Positions 15,798-24,689 of a DNA stretch of 33,628 nt are shown one piece after another. The notes beneath the pieces are model-generated. The model was not told where the DNA came from and searched no databases. It worked only from the letters and a program-made list of their open reading frames with translations. The stretch comes from an uncultured Akkermansia sp. GTDB lineage: Bacteria; Verrucomicrobiota; Verrucomicrobiia; Verrucomicrobiales; Akkermansiaceae. Within the stretch, counting starts at the first letter, position 1. Each line of letters begins with the position of its first letter. The position numbers were made by a program, and so were the translations under genes. The stretch spans positions 1-33,628 of the forward strand of contig CANQAD010000020.1 of the NCBI GenBank assembly GCA_947588735.1, read 5' to 3'.

Positions 15798-15827
15798 GGG
15801 CGCACGAGTTTCCCGGATCGTAAATGC

Positions 15828-18335
15828 TCATTGTATATATTTCCCTGTGATTGAGGCTTTGCAAGCAGCAATGTCGGCGGGAGTGCCACGGGCGATAATT
15901 CTGCCTCCCTGCTCACCGCCGCCCGGTCCCATGTCGATGATGTAGTCAGCGTTGCGGATGATATCCAAATCATGCTCAATGATAATGACCGTAGCTCCAT
16001 GCGATATGAGAGAGCGGAACACATGCAACAGGCTTTCCACATCCAATGGGTGCAAACCGATGGTTGGTTCGTCAAACACGAAGACAGTATCCTGCTGCCC
16101 ACGCCCCATTTCACCGGCAAGCTTGAGTCTCTGAGCCTCGCCGCCGGAGAGCCCTGGCGTTTCTTCTCCCAGGGTCAGGTAGCCCAGGCCGAGATCGTGC
16201 AGCACCTGAAGTCTGCGCGCCACAAGCGGCAAGTCGGCGCAGGCTGCCAGAGCTTCATCGATGCTCATATCCATCAATTCGGGAAGCGTGTTGGCTCGCC
16301 CGTCCATCTTTGACACACGATGAATGAAGTTAGCCTCCTTTGCGTAGCGCGATCCTCCGCAGTCGGGGCAGGGTATTTCGACATCCGGCAAGAATTGGAC
16401 GTCCAAGTTGATGACTCCGGTGCCATCGCAAGTGGGGCAACGCAGACGACCGGTGTTGTAGGAAAAATCACCGGCTTTGCAGGAGTGTTCCTTAGCGTCG
16501 GGGGTGCGGGCAAAAGCTTTGCGGAGTTCATCGTGCACATCCGCATAGGTAGCCACGGTGGAGCGCACATTGATGCCAATGGGTGTGGCATCGATGAGCT
16601 TTATTTGTTCAATGCCTTCCGCGTTGATAGCGTGCACGTGCTCCGGCAATTTCTGCCCCTTCAATTTGGACTCCAGCGCGGGCACCAGGCTCTCGAGAAT
16701 CATGGTCGTTTTGCCGGAACCTGACACGCCGGTGATGACGCTCAGCCGCCCCTTCGGGAAATCCACGCGCAGCGGTTTGACGGTGTGAATGGCGCCGGTG
16801 GACAAGCTGATGCGTCCCAGTTCAAACATCCTTTTTGCGGGTGGGGGAACACTGATGCGGATGCGCTTCTGACCAGTGAGAAAAGGACCAATGCGCGAGT
16901 GTGTGTCATGCATGACCTGCTTGAGCGGTCCTTGCGCAATGATATGTCCGCCGTTCGCTCCAGCCTCGGGCCCGAGTTCGATGAGCCAGTCCGCCTCTCG
17001 AAGAATCTGAGCATCGTGATCCACCAGCACTATGGTATTGCCATCGGCCATCAAATCGTGCATCACGCCGGTGAGTCCCTCAATGTTGCTGGGATGCAGG
17101 CCAATGGAGGGTTCATCGAGCACGTAGAGCACACCGGTGGTGCGGTTGCGCACGGCGCGCGCCAGCTGCATGCGCTGCCTCTCGCCGGTGGAGAGTGTCG
17201 ATGCCGCGCGATCCGGCGACAAATACGATAGCCCCAAATCCATCAGTCGTTTTGAGACGCTATGAAATGAAGCGCAGATGCTCTCGGCCATCGGACGCAT
17301 CTCGCGCGGCAGCGAGGCCGGCACGCCTCGCACCCATTCCTCAAGCTCCGCCAGCGGGAGCGTGCACACCTTCGCCAGGGATATGCCTCGCAGCCGCGGA
17401 GCTCGCGCACGGTCGCTCAGGCGCGTCCCACCGCACTCCGGACACACATCGCGGCGCAGGAATTTTTCCACGCGTTTCATTCCTTTTTCGTCCTTCACTT
17501 TGGAGAGAGCGTTTTCCACGGTGTAGGTAGCGTTGAAATAGGTGAAATCCATATCGCCCGCCGCGCCGCTGGTCATGTTCTGGTAGATAATGTTTTTCTT
17601 GACTGCGGGACCGTGAAAAACAATGTCGCGTTCTTTTTTCGTGAGCTTGCAGAAGGGAACATCCGTCCGCACTCCCATCTCGCGCGCAATGTCCTTCATC
17701 AACGACCACATGAGCGTTTGCCACGGCGCCACAGCCCCCTCATCGATGGAGAGCGATTCATCGGGTACGAGCGTGCTCTCATCCACCGTCAGCACAATCC
17801 CCGTACCATCGCAACGTTTGCACGCTCCTTGGCTGTTGAAGGCCAGTTCTTCTGCTCCGGGGGCCATAAAATGCTCCCCGCACTTGGGACACACCAGGTC
17901 CTGATCCGCCGCCACGTGCAGCGAGGGAGGCACATAGTGTCCGCGTGGGCAGCGGTGGTTCGCCAGGCGCGAGAACATGAGCCGCAGCACGTTGAGCAGC
18001 TCAGTGCCCGTGCCGAACGTGCTGCGAATGCCCGGCACTCCCGGCCTCTGTCTCAGCGCCAATGCTGCCGGCACATACAGCACCTCGTCCACTTGCGCCT
18101 TTTCAGCTTGCGTCATGCGACGCCGTGTGTATGTGGAGAGCGATTCCAGGTAACGCCGTGACCCCTCCGCATACAAAATTCCCAGCGCGAGCGACGATTT
18201 ACCCGACCCTGATACTCCCGCAATGCCCACTACCTTGTGCAGAGGCACATCCACATCAATATTTTTCAGATTGTGCACCCGCCCGCCGCGCACGAGGATC
18301 TTTTCCGGCTGTTTTCCCGTTTGTCCCTTGCCCAT
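15828..18335 (-). CDS. UvrA2-type ABC ATPase (class lacking the UvrB-binding domain)
   Basis: An 835-residue UvrA paralogue with two ABC ATPase modules. The first has Walker A GVSGSGKSS (about 40-48), signature LSTGERQR and Walker B VLDEPSIGLHP. The second has GVSGSGKTT, LSGGEAQR and VFDEPTIGLHP. Zinc-type Cys clusters occur (CPKCGEHF and ACKRCDGTG at about 149-180, CPECGG, then CPTCDGTG with CPDCGGSRY). After RCP at about 128-130 the protein runs within some 20 residues to CPKCG, so the roughly 120-residue UvrB-binding domain of UvrA is missing, which also explains its shorter length. Relatives of this class are linked to tolerance of DNA-binding drugs and self-resistance rather than core excision repair; that role is inferred. 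The first signature has Thr in place of the second Gly. It is a lone gene, convergent with the ribosomal operon. Confidence 0.9.
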   Translation of the reverse strand: MGKGQTGKQPEKILVRGGRVHNLKNIDVDVPLHKVVGIAGVSGSGKSSLALGILYAEGSRRYLESLSTYTRRRMTQAEKAQVDEVLYVPAALALRQRPGVPGIRSTFGTGTELLNVLRLMFSRLANHRCPRGHYVPPSLHVAADQDLVCPKCGEHFMAPGAEELAFNSQGACKRCDGTGIVLTVDESTLVPDESLSIDEGAVAPWQTLMWSLMKDIAREMGVRTDVPFCKLTKKERDIVFHGPAVKKNIIYQNMTSGAAGDMDFTYFNATYTVENALSKVKDEKGMKRVEKFLRRDVCPECGGTRLSDRARAPRLRGISLAKVCTLPLAELEEWVRGVPASLPREMRPMAESICASFHSVSKRLMDLGLSYLSPDRAASTLSTGERQRMQLARAVRNRTTGVLYVLDEPSIGLHPSNIEGLTGVMHDLMADGNTIVLVDHDAQILREADWLIELGPEAGANGGHIIAQGPLKQVMHDTHSRIGPFLTGQKRIRISVPPPAKRMFELGRISLSTGAIHTVKPLRVDFPKGRLSVITGVSGSGKTTMILESLVPALESKLKGQKLPEHVHAINAEGIEQIKLIDATPIGINVRSTVATYADVHDELRKAFARTPDAKEHSCKAGDFSYNTGRLRCPTCDGTGVINLDVQFLPDVEIPCPDCGGSRYAKEANFIHRVSKMDGRANTLPELMDMSIDEALAACADLPLVARRLQVLHDLGLGYLTLGEETPGLSGGEAQRLKLAGEMGRGQQDTVFVFDEPTIGLHPLDVESLLHVFRSLISHGATVIIIEHDLDIIRNADYIIDMGPGGGEQGGRIIARGTPADIAACKASITGKYIQ

Positions 18336-18341
18336 ACCGCC

Positions 18342-18347
18342 ATTAAA
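18342..18347 (-). promoter_or_regulatory. Candidate -10 box of the uvrA2 gene
   Basis: The minus strand reads TTTAAT six bases before the ATG at 18335. No convincing -35 lies at 16-18 bases. If real, the mRNA would begin at about the start codon, as at several other genes in this window. Confidence 0.3.
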
Positions 18348-18403
18348 GCACGTTTCCGCGATTTATCCAGTTCAAAAGTCACTTTTTGAGGCAATGTGAC
18401 GCG

Positions 18404-18640
18404 TTTGTCCCAAGAAAAAGCGATCCCCCATAAGTTGTTAACGGTACATCATACAGCATAAACAGTTGATTATTTACGAATTATGATTTACGAACCACGA
18501 TTTGGAAAGATAGCGAGCCGGAGGCTCGGGAGATGCGGAGCGCGCTGCCATTTTCGTCCAAAGAAAACGCATGGGGAATGGATTGAATAGGCCCGGAGAA
18601 TATTTTATTGGGACACGTGTGGCAATGCGACGTGGAATTT
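18404..18640. repeat. Composite intergenic repeat upstream of the ABC exporter genes
   Basis: Same order of modules as at 5229-5640. GTCCCAAGAAAAAGCGATCCC (18409-18429) is followed by a TTTACGAATTATGATTTACGA run (about 18472-18495), GATTTGGAAAGA, the hairpin CGAGCC-GGA-GGCTCG (18514-18528), ATGCGGAGCG, and the family C block (18552-18625). The divergent gap 18336-18707 holds this repeat plus the promoters of both flanking genes and no coding region. Confidence 0.72.
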
Positions 18641-18665
18641 TACAACTCGCATGTAGTCTTCGCGC

Positions 18666-18693
18666 TTGATTTCACCGTTGCATATGGTAAACT
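18666..18693 (+). promoter_or_regulatory. Promoter of the ABC exporter pair
   Basis: TTGATT (18666-18671), a 16-base spacer and TAAACT (18688-18693), 14 bases before the ATG at 18708. The -10 box is the same hexamer as at rpsL. Confidence 0.5.
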
Positions 18694-18707
18694 AGGCACG
18701 AACGCGC

Positions 18708-20585
18708 ATGACCGTTGATCTGGAAGAAAAGGGGGGAAAGGGCGATCAGAGCACATGGGCCCTCCTTTCCCCGATATTGAAGCGCTACTTGCGGCCTGAG
18801 TTGGGACTGGTGCTGGCGGCGGTCTTTGCAGGAGTTGTGGCGGCATCGGCGGCCCTCATGGTGCCTGTTATTATAGAGAACGTTTTTCCAATTGTATTCG
18901 GTGAGCAGGAATTGCCGACCATCATCTATGATCAGCTGGTGAAGTGGGTGAAACCGGAGGAAATTGAAAGAGCCAAACTCTGGATTGCCGTAGCTCTTAT
19001 TCCCTTGGTAATGATTGCGCGAGGAGTGAGCACCTACTTGAACAGCTACCTGCTCCCCAAGGCAGGGCAGCGCATCCTGCGACATTTGTGGGGAGACATG
19101 TTTGCACGGTTGCAGACTCTTTCATTTTCTTATTTTGACCGCCACAAGCGAGGAGAGTTGCTCACGGTGGTGATTCAGTTCACTCAGAGCATACAGAATC
19201 AAATGGTGAATGTGTTTAACGAACTCATCATAGATCCACTGACCTTTCTGTTTGCGTCGGGCTATTTGGTTTATGTGGCCTTGACAAACAACTCGAGCGC
19301 GATCCTCTTGTCTAATCTGCTGGTGAGCGCCATGATCGTGCCCTTGGTGCGTGTGGTAGGTAAATCCATGATACGCAAAATGCGCAGCATGATGGGGGGC
19401 ACCAAGGTTATTACCGCCACGGTGGAGGAAACCTTGGCCGCACAGAGGGAGGTGCGCGCTTTCAATATGGAAAAGCGGCAGGTGATGCGCCTTTTCGAGC
19501 TTATTTCCGAATACAATTCCAAGCTTGTGCAGATGACGGCGTGGAGTCTTTCATTGACCCCTGCTGTTGAAATCACCAGTTCGTTGGCGTTGGCATACTC
19601 ACTGTACCGAGGGTGCGGGGAGGGACTGACCCTGGAGCAGTTTGCCGCCATGGCCACGGCATTTTATTTCTGCTATGATCCGCTGAAAAGGGTCGCCGGG
19701 GTGTTGAATCAGGTGCAATTGATGGGGGTTATGGTGAATGGCATCAACAGCGTGCTGCTTGCAAAGGATGAGACTCCGGAGCCGGAGCAGCCGGAGCAGC
19801 TTCCCTCCCCGGTCCTTGGTGCGGTTGATTTCAATCACGTGAACTTCGGATACGATGGGAAAAAACTGGTGCTGAAAGATGTTGATGTGCACGTACCACC
19901 TGGGCAGATTGTAGCGTTGGTCGGTCCAAGTGGTTCCGGAAAAACAACTTTTATCAACCTCATCTGCCGCTTCTATGATGTGCTTGGCGGCTCCGTTTGC
20001 ATCGATAAAATTGATGTGCGCAAACTGGATCGCCGTGCGCGCATGAATACCATTGGCCTCGTTTCCCAATTCTCGGCTCTCTTCCAGGATACCATCATGG
20101 AGAACATACGTGTGGGAAGACCGAATGCGACAGACGACGAGGTGAGGCTGGCAGGCGACCGTGCCCGCGTGACGGAGTTTGCTCAGGGTATGGCCGGGGG
20201 ATATAAATATGAGCTGGGCGAGAGCGGGAGTGGGCTTTCCGGTGGTCAAAGACAGCGAGTTTCCATAGCTCGCGCGTTCCTGAAAAATGCGCCGATACTC
20301 ATACTGGACGAGGCTACCTCTGCTCTTGACATGAAGAGTGAGGCGCTTATCCAAGAAGCATTGGAGGAACTTGCAAAGGGGCATACGACCTTCATTATAG
20401 CGCATCGTTTCAGCACAATCCGCATGGCCCAGCGCATCCTTGTATTTGAGGAAGGGCGAATCGTAGCGGACGGTACACACAGCGAGTTGTACGAAAGCTG
20501 CATGCTTTACCGCTCACTTTACGACGAGCAAATCAATGCAAAACATAACGATGAGACTGAACGGCGAAAGGAGGCAGAGTCATGA
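18708..20585 (+). CDS. ABC exporter half-transporter 1 (MsbA-like)
   Basis: A 625-residue half-transporter: a six-helix membrane domain (about 25-350) then an ATPase domain (about 370-600). The ATPase shows the A-loop region VNFGYDGKK, Walker A VGPSGSGKTTF, Q-loop GLVSQFSALFQ, signature LSGGQRQR, Walker B ILILDEATSALD with the catalytic Glu, and the H-loop IAHRFST. All active-site parts are present. The next gene encodes a second half-transporter and overlaps it by four bases (ATGA), so the two probably form a heterodimer. lpxK lies downstream, as msbA-lpxK do in many Gram-negatives, so flipping of lipid A core across the inner membrane is the best guess. Another lipid or drug substrate is possible. 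The C-terminal tail beyond the ATPase is charged. No SD precedes the start, but the promoter lies close. Confidence 0.92.
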   Translation: MTVDLEEKGGKGDQSTWALLSPILKRYLRPELGLVLAAVFAGVVAASAALMVPVIIENVFPIVFGEQELPTIIYDQLVKWVKPEEIERAKLWIAVALIPLVMIARGVSTYLNSYLLPKAGQRILRHLWGDMFARLQTLSFSYFDRHKRGELLTVVIQFTQSIQNQMVNVFNELIIDPLTFLFASGYLVYVALTNNSSAILLSNLLVSAMIVPLVRVVGKSMIRKMRSMMGGTKVITATVEETLAAQREVRAFNMEKRQVMRLFELISEYNSKLVQMTAWSLSLTPAVEITSSLALAYSLYRGCGEGLTLEQFAAMATAFYFCYDPLKRVAGVLNQVQLMGVMVNGINSVLLAKDETPEPEQPEQLPSPVLGAVDFNHVNFGYDGKKLVLKDVDVHVPPGQIVALVGPSGSGKTTFINLICRFYDVLGGSVCIDKIDVRKLDRRARMNTIGLVSQFSALFQDTIMENIRVGRPNATDDEVRLAGDRARVTEFAQGMAGGYKYELGESGSGLSGGQRQRVSIARAFLKNAPILILDEATSALDMKSEALIQEALEELAKGHTTFIIAHRFSTIRMAQRILVFEEGRIVADGTHSELYESCMLYRSLYDEQINAKHNDETERRKEAES

Positions 20586-22396
20586 TTCACATCATATTGA
20601 GACGCACGATATACTTTGCCAAGCGATTTTTGCTGCCTCACATCAAGCTTTTCCTGCTGGCCATTGGCACGGGGATGGTCGTGGCGTGGTCGAGCGGACT
20701 GGGGATACCGCTCATGATAAAATTTGTTTTCCCGGTGGTATTTTACAAGGCGGGGAATGAGCTTCCTGAGGTATTTACCTACGTACCTTGGTTGAAAGAG
20801 TTGCAACTGGAGCGCCCCGGCATGGTGCTCCTCATGGCATGTGTTGCCATGCCGCTCGTTTTCCTGATTCGCGGACTGGCTATCTGGATCAATGGCATCG
20901 TCGTGACGGTCTTGAGCACGCGAATATCTGCGGATTTACGCATCCAACTTTTCTCCAAAGTGTTGTCGCTTCCCATTGCCTTTCTGGAGAAACGCCGGAA
21001 GGGGGACGTACTCAGTCGAATTCTGAGTGATACGGGAGCGGTACTTGGAGTGCTTACCAGCGTAGCCAACGACCTCTTTAAGCAGCCTATCACGTGCATG
21101 ACGGCTATCTGTACGTTTTTCTACATGATGTTTTCAAGCGGGGAGGCCGGACTGCTTTTGATTGATCTCGTGCTCATAGGGTTGGCCGCATGGCCGGTGA
21201 TCCATTTTGGAAAACGTATCTCGCGGAAGGCGCTTTCGGCATCCACGGATTACGGTCGGTTGAATACGGTTGTGCAGCAAAACCTGGAGGCTATCCGCGA
21301 GGTTCGTGCTTACGCGATGGAAGAACGACAAATTCGCGAGTTCAATTCAGTAGCTGAAAGCTTGTGCCGCAATTCTCTCAAAGTGATTAAATATCAGCGC
21401 GCCGTCATTCCGCTGATGGAAATTGTGACATCCACAGCACTGGCGGTGCTCCTGGTGCACGGACGCGAGAGCAATATGGATCTTTCCAGTTTCTTGGCTA
21501 TGGCCACGGTCCTCTTCTTCTTGTTTGATTCCATGAAGAAAGCAGGCAACACGTTCAATCGCCTTAACGGCGCCCAAGGTCCGTTGCAGCGTGTGGAAGA
21601 AATTTTACAGCAGCCGGATGACATGCCGGAGCCGGAGAATCCTGTTGAACTCCCGGAGCGCATGAGGGGTGAAATTGAGTTCCGAGAAGTCAACTTTGAG
21701 TACGAAAAGGGCAAGCCCGTGCTGCGCAACATCAATGTGCATATTCCGGCCGGGCAAGTGGTGGGTCTGGTGGGCTCCAGCGGGGCGGGGAAAACTACCT
21801 TTGCCAGCCTCATTCCACGGTTCTATGACGTGACAAGCGGGGCATTGCTGGTGGATGGGGTGGATATCCGCAAAATGCGCACCAAAGATTTGCGCAACCA
21901 GCTCGCTCTTGTGGGACAGCAGGCCTTGCTTTTTTCCGGTACCATTCGCGAAAATATTGCCTTGGGCAGGCCTGGCGCTACGGAGGAGCAGATACGCGCC
22001 GCTGCAGACGCCGCCGCGGTTACTCCCTTTTTGGCTACACAACTGCGGGGTATCAACACAAAGTTAGGGGAGGGGGGCAATGGCCTGTCCGGCGGACAAC
22101 GGCAGCGTGTGGCTATTGCCCGCGCTTTTGTGAAGGATGCGCCGATCCTTATTTTGGATGAGGCCACTGCCTCGCTTGATGCCGAAAGTGAAAGAGATAT
22201 TCAGCGCGAACTCGAGAAGCTGTCTCATGGACGCACCACGCTTATTGTCGCCCATCGTTTCAGCACGCTTCGGCATGCGCAGCGCATCCTGCTCTTCGAC
22301 CATGGTCGCATTATTGCAGATGGGACGCATGAGCAACTCTACGCCACCAGTCCGCTTTACAAAGAGCTTTACGACCGCCAGGGGATCGAGGACTGA
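20582..22396 (+). CDS. ABC exporter half-transporter 2 (MsbA-like)
   Basis: A 604-residue half-transporter of the same architecture as its upstream neighbour. The membrane domain spans about 15-330, and a conserved cytoplasmic loop (YGRLNTVVQQNLEAIREVRAYAMEERQ, in parts) couples it to the ATPase. The ATPase carries VNFEYEKGK, Walker A VGSSGAGKTTF, VGQQALLFSGTIRENI, signature LSGGQRQR, DEATASLD with the catalytic Glu, and VAHRFSTL. Because both partners keep the catalytic Glu and signature, both nucleotide sites should be competent, unlike many heterodimeric exporters with one degenerate site. The ATG overlaps the upstream stop (ATGA) and GGAGG lies just before it, so translation is coupled. 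The 22397-22600 region after it shows only a stray SD-like GGAGG and no gene. Confidence 0.92.
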   Translation: MIHIILRRTIYFAKRFLLPHIKLFLLAIGTGMVVAWSSGLGIPLMIKFVFPVVFYKAGNELPEVFTYVPWLKELQLERPGMVLLMACVAMPLVFLIRGLAIWINGIVVTVLSTRISADLRIQLFSKVLSLPIAFLEKRRKGDVLSRILSDTGAVLGVLTSVANDLFKQPITCMTAICTFFYMMFSSGEAGLLLIDLVLIGLAAWPVIHFGKRISRKALSASTDYGRLNTVVQQNLEAIREVRAYAMEERQIREFNSVAESLCRNSLKVIKYQRAVIPLMEIVTSTALAVLLVHGRESNMDLSSFLAMATVLFFLFDSMKKAGNTFNRLNGAQGPLQRVEEILQQPDDMPEPENPVELPERMRGEIEFREVNFEYEKGKPVLRNINVHIPAGQVVGLVGSSGAGKTTFASLIPRFYDVTSGALLVDGVDIRKMRTKDLRNQLALVGQQALLFSGTIRENIALGRPGATEEQIRAAADAAAVTPFLATQLRGINTKLGEGGNGLSGGQRQRVAIARAFVKDAPILILDEATASLDAESERDIQRELEKLSHGRTTLIVAHRFSTLRHAQRILLFDHGRIIADGTHEQLYATSPLYKELYDRQGIED

Positions 22397-22600
22397 GTAT
22401 GTCCCGCTGCGCCTTTTTGGAGATTGAGCGGGCGCCAGTCTCTTACCGAAGGAGGGTGCATTTGAGCGAAGTCATGGAATGAGGCGTAACGTTGAAATCA
22501 GCAGCGTGCGATTTTTGTGAACATGAGAAAGCAAGCGGCCTGCTCCACGTTGCCGGGAGAGTTTTTGCTTTCGCGTTTCTTTTGATTGTATTTCAATAAA

Positions 22601-22690
22601 TTGAGCAACATGCACATTATCAATGAATCGTTAATCGTCCATGGAAAATCGTCAATTTCCATCGCGTTTGCCTTGGGCGGCAACTTGACA
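22601..22690. repeat. Family A repeat, short copy (upstream of lpxK)
   Basis: It shares the right half of the rnz and MATE copies: TGCACATTATCAATGAATCG (22611-22630, compare GCGCACATTATCAACAAATCG upstream of MATE), an AATCGTCAAT run, GCGTTTGCCTTGG, and a terminal TTGACA. The palindrome is reduced to GCA-ACA-TGC (22605-22613), and the final hairpin appears as TTGCC-TTGGGC-GGCAA. Confidence 0.6.
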
Positions 22691-22714
22691 ATTTGTGGCA
22701 GTATGCGGTATCAT
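22685..22714 (+). promoter_or_regulatory. Promoter of lpxK
   Basis: TTGACA (22685-22690), an 18-base spacer and TATCAT (22709-22714). The -10 is nine bases from the ATG at 22724, so the mRNA leader would be only a few bases long. The -35 box is the last part of the family A repeat. Confidence 0.6.
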
Positions 22715-22723
22715 GGCGTTGGC

Positions 22724-23920
22724 ATGAAGTTACGCATGGATGAGCTGGAGGAGTGGGGGATGGATGTCGTCTTCGGACGGGCGCATGGATTTCGCGCTTG
22801 GGCAATGCGTTGTGCTCTCAGGGTGGCGAGCTGGTTTTTTTACGTTATTGTCAAGGTACGGCTTTTTCTTTTTCGTCGGCGATTGCGAACGGTGCACTAC
22901 TTGGGCACATTTGTGGTGAGTGTGGGGAACATTACTGCCGGAGGGACAGGGAAGACTCCGGTTGTGGAGCTTTTGGCTGGCACGTTGGCGGCGCGAGGAC
23001 GAAAATGTGCCATCCTGACGCGGGGTTACAAAAGCGCCGACCTGCCAGGGCCGCAGGAATGGACCGACACGAGCGGGCACCGTGTACGGAATGTCCCTAA
23101 AGTTGCCAGCGATGGCCGCACGCGCTTTCTTTCTCCCGTGTATGCTGGGGATGAACCGTTCATGTTGGCTCGCAATTTGGATGGTGTAGCGGTGCTGGTG
23201 GATAAGGATCGCGTGAAGTCCGGCATTTTTGCCATTGAACAGTTGGGGTGCAATACACTGATATTGGACGACGGTATGCAATATTTGAAACTGCGGCACG
23301 AGGTCGATATAGTGCTCGTGGATTGCGGATTGCCGTTTGGTACGGGCGCGTTGTTGCCGCGTGGTACCATGCGCGAGCCGCGGGGCTCATTGGCGCGTGC
23401 GGATTACATCATCCTGACGAAGAGCGGGGGCAAGCCACAGGAAGAGCTCATTGCCACTATTCGCCGCTACAACAAGGTGGCCGATGTGATTGTGACTAAC
23501 CACACACCGGACTACTTGCAAAATGTTTTTACCGGCGAGAGGTTGCCGTTGTCTGCTCTCCAGGACAAATATGTAGCCTGCTTAAGCGGAATTGCTCGCC
23601 CGGAGAGTTTTGAGACGCTTGTGGAGCAACAGGGCGCCCATGTTGAGATACGGCGCCGTTACCCGGATCACCATTGGTTTGATCAGTCAGAGATGGATGC
23701 CTTTGTGCAACGCTGCGCCGATCGTGCCATTGACTTCATTGTGACCACGGAAAAGGATGCCGTGCGTTTTTTGAAACCGGAGGAGATGGACGTACCCGTT
23801 TTCTTTTTGCGTATCCGTATCGAAATTTTGCAGGGACGCGAAGAGTGGAATCGTCTGGTGGACAACATTTGTGCTCTCTCCCGGCCTCAGCCTCTGCCGG
23901 AGTGGGGTGATGTGCTGTGA
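22724..23920 (+). CDS. lpxK: Tetraacyldisaccharide 4'-kinase (lipid A synthesis)
   Basis: A membrane-associated P-loop kinase that phosphorylates the 4' position of the tetraacyl-disaccharide to give lipid IVA. Started at ATG 22724 it is 398 residues, somewhat longer than the usual 320-350, with extra sequence at both ends. A hydrophobic anchor lies at about 33-51 (SWFFYVIVKVRLFLF). The P-loop is SVGNITAGGTGKTP (about 66-79), followed by ILTRGYKS, GDEPFMLA, LDDGMQYLKL and VLVDCGLPFG. TEKDAVRF near the C-terminus is another family block. The frame is open further upstream to 22586, but that region is repeat and promoter; Met5 at 22736 is an alternative start. It supports a Gram-negative host with lipid A, and the adjacent exporters suggest a lipid A cluster. 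Its TGA is directly followed by the reversed stop of the ankyrin gene. Confidence 0.93.
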   Translation: MKLRMDELEEWGMDVVFGRAHGFRAWAMRCALRVASWFFYVIVKVRLFLFRRRLRTVHYLGTFVVSVGNITAGGTGKTPVVELLAGTLAARGRKCAILTRGYKSADLPGPQEWTDTSGHRVRNVPKVASDGRTRFLSPVYAGDEPFMLARNLDGVAVLVDKDRVKSGIFAIEQLGCNTLILDDGMQYLKLRHEVDIVLVDCGLPFGTGALLPRGTMREPRGSLARADYIILTKSGGKPQEELIATIRRYNKVADVIVTNHTPDYLQNVFTGERLPLSALQDKYVACLSGIARPESFETLVEQQGAHVEIRRRYPDHHWFDQSEMDAFVQRCADRAIDFIVTTEKDAVRFLKPEEMDVPVFFLRIRIEILQGREEWNRLVDNICALSRPQPLPEWGDVL

Positions 23921-24670
23921 CTATTCCTTCGCCGTGGGCAGCAGTTTGCGCACTTGGCGGTAATCACCGTCTCTGTGCTCGGAGTAAAGCAGGCTGTACA
24001 CAAAGGAATTGCGCTTGTGGTAGGCTTCGCCATGGCTTTCTGCGAGGCTTGCCGCCGTGTCTCCGTTTGCGCGCGCACGCGACGCCTCAGCCCCCAGCTG
24101 CAGGAGTTTCTGCACGGTGTCGGCGTTGCCGCGCATGGCCGCCAGCATCAGTGGGGTATAGCCCGAGTTTTCCGTGGCGTTGACATCCAATCCCGCTTTC
24201 ACCAGCCGATCCACGCATGCGGGCAGACCGCTCCAAGCCGCCCAATGCAGTGCAGTGAATCCATCGTGATCACGTTCATTGATACGGATGCCCGGAACAG
24301 AGAGCAGGGCATCAAGGTAGAAAAGGCGCGTCTGGTCTTTTTTCCTCGTTTCAGCCGGGTCATTGTAATTCACATAGACTGTCCACATGAGCGGCGTGCG
24401 TCCGGTGTTGTCCCTTGTGTTGATAAATCCCCCATGCTTCTTGACCCCGTTGTCCAGCTCGCGGGCAAAGGGAAGATCTTGCCCGTTCTTCACGTCTTCC
24501 TTGCGGATGAGAGAGACAAGAGAATCGGTCACAGTCTTGGTCTCGAAAGCTTCCATGACCAAACTGCTCAGGTAGCCGAGCATGCCCATCACCGCCATCA
24601 GAATGAGCATATCCTGGATAATCGGTCCCCAGTGGATATTGCGTTTCTCAGATTTGTCCGCTGCGTTCAT
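23921..24670 (-). CDS. Membrane-anchored ankyrin-repeat protein
   Basis: A 249-residue protein beginning MNAADKSEKRN. A single hydrophobic helix (about 19-40, DMLILMAVMGMLGYLSSLVM) anchors it, probably with the C-terminus outside the cytoplasm, though orientation is uncertain. From about 75, ankyrin repeats are recognisable by DNTGRTPLMWTVY, HDGFTALHWAAWSGLPACVDRLVKAGLDVN (in parts) and NSGYTPLMLAAMRGNADTVQKLLQLGA, with a fourth degenerate NGDTAASLAESHG. Such repeats bind other proteins; the partner is not known. It is the last gene of the ilvD-MFS-ankyrin group, 19 bases after the MFS stop. I chose ATG 24670; the frame is open into the upstream gene. Its stop (23921-23923) is directly adjacent to that of lpxK, with no room for a terminator. 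Confidence 0.85.
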   Translation of the reverse strand: MNAADKSEKRNIHWGPIIQDMLILMAVMGMLGYLSSLVMEAFETKTVTDSLVSLIRKEDVKNGQDLPFARELDNGVKKHGGFINTRDNTGRTPLMWTVYVNYNDPAETRKKDQTRLFYLDALLSVPGIRINERDHDGFTALHWAAWSGLPACVDRLVKAGLDVNATENSGYTPLMLAAMRGNADTVQKLLQLGAEASRARANGDTAASLAESHGEAYHKRNSFVYSLLYSEHRDGDYRQVRKLLPTAKE

Positions 24671-24689
24671 GTCTGTGAAAAAATAGGTG

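Noticed and set aside
22450..22482. A GAAGGAGGGTG SD-start like stretch after the ABC pair
   Set aside because: The frame it opens (GTG 22456) ends after eight codons; it may be a chance match or a relic of a lost gene.
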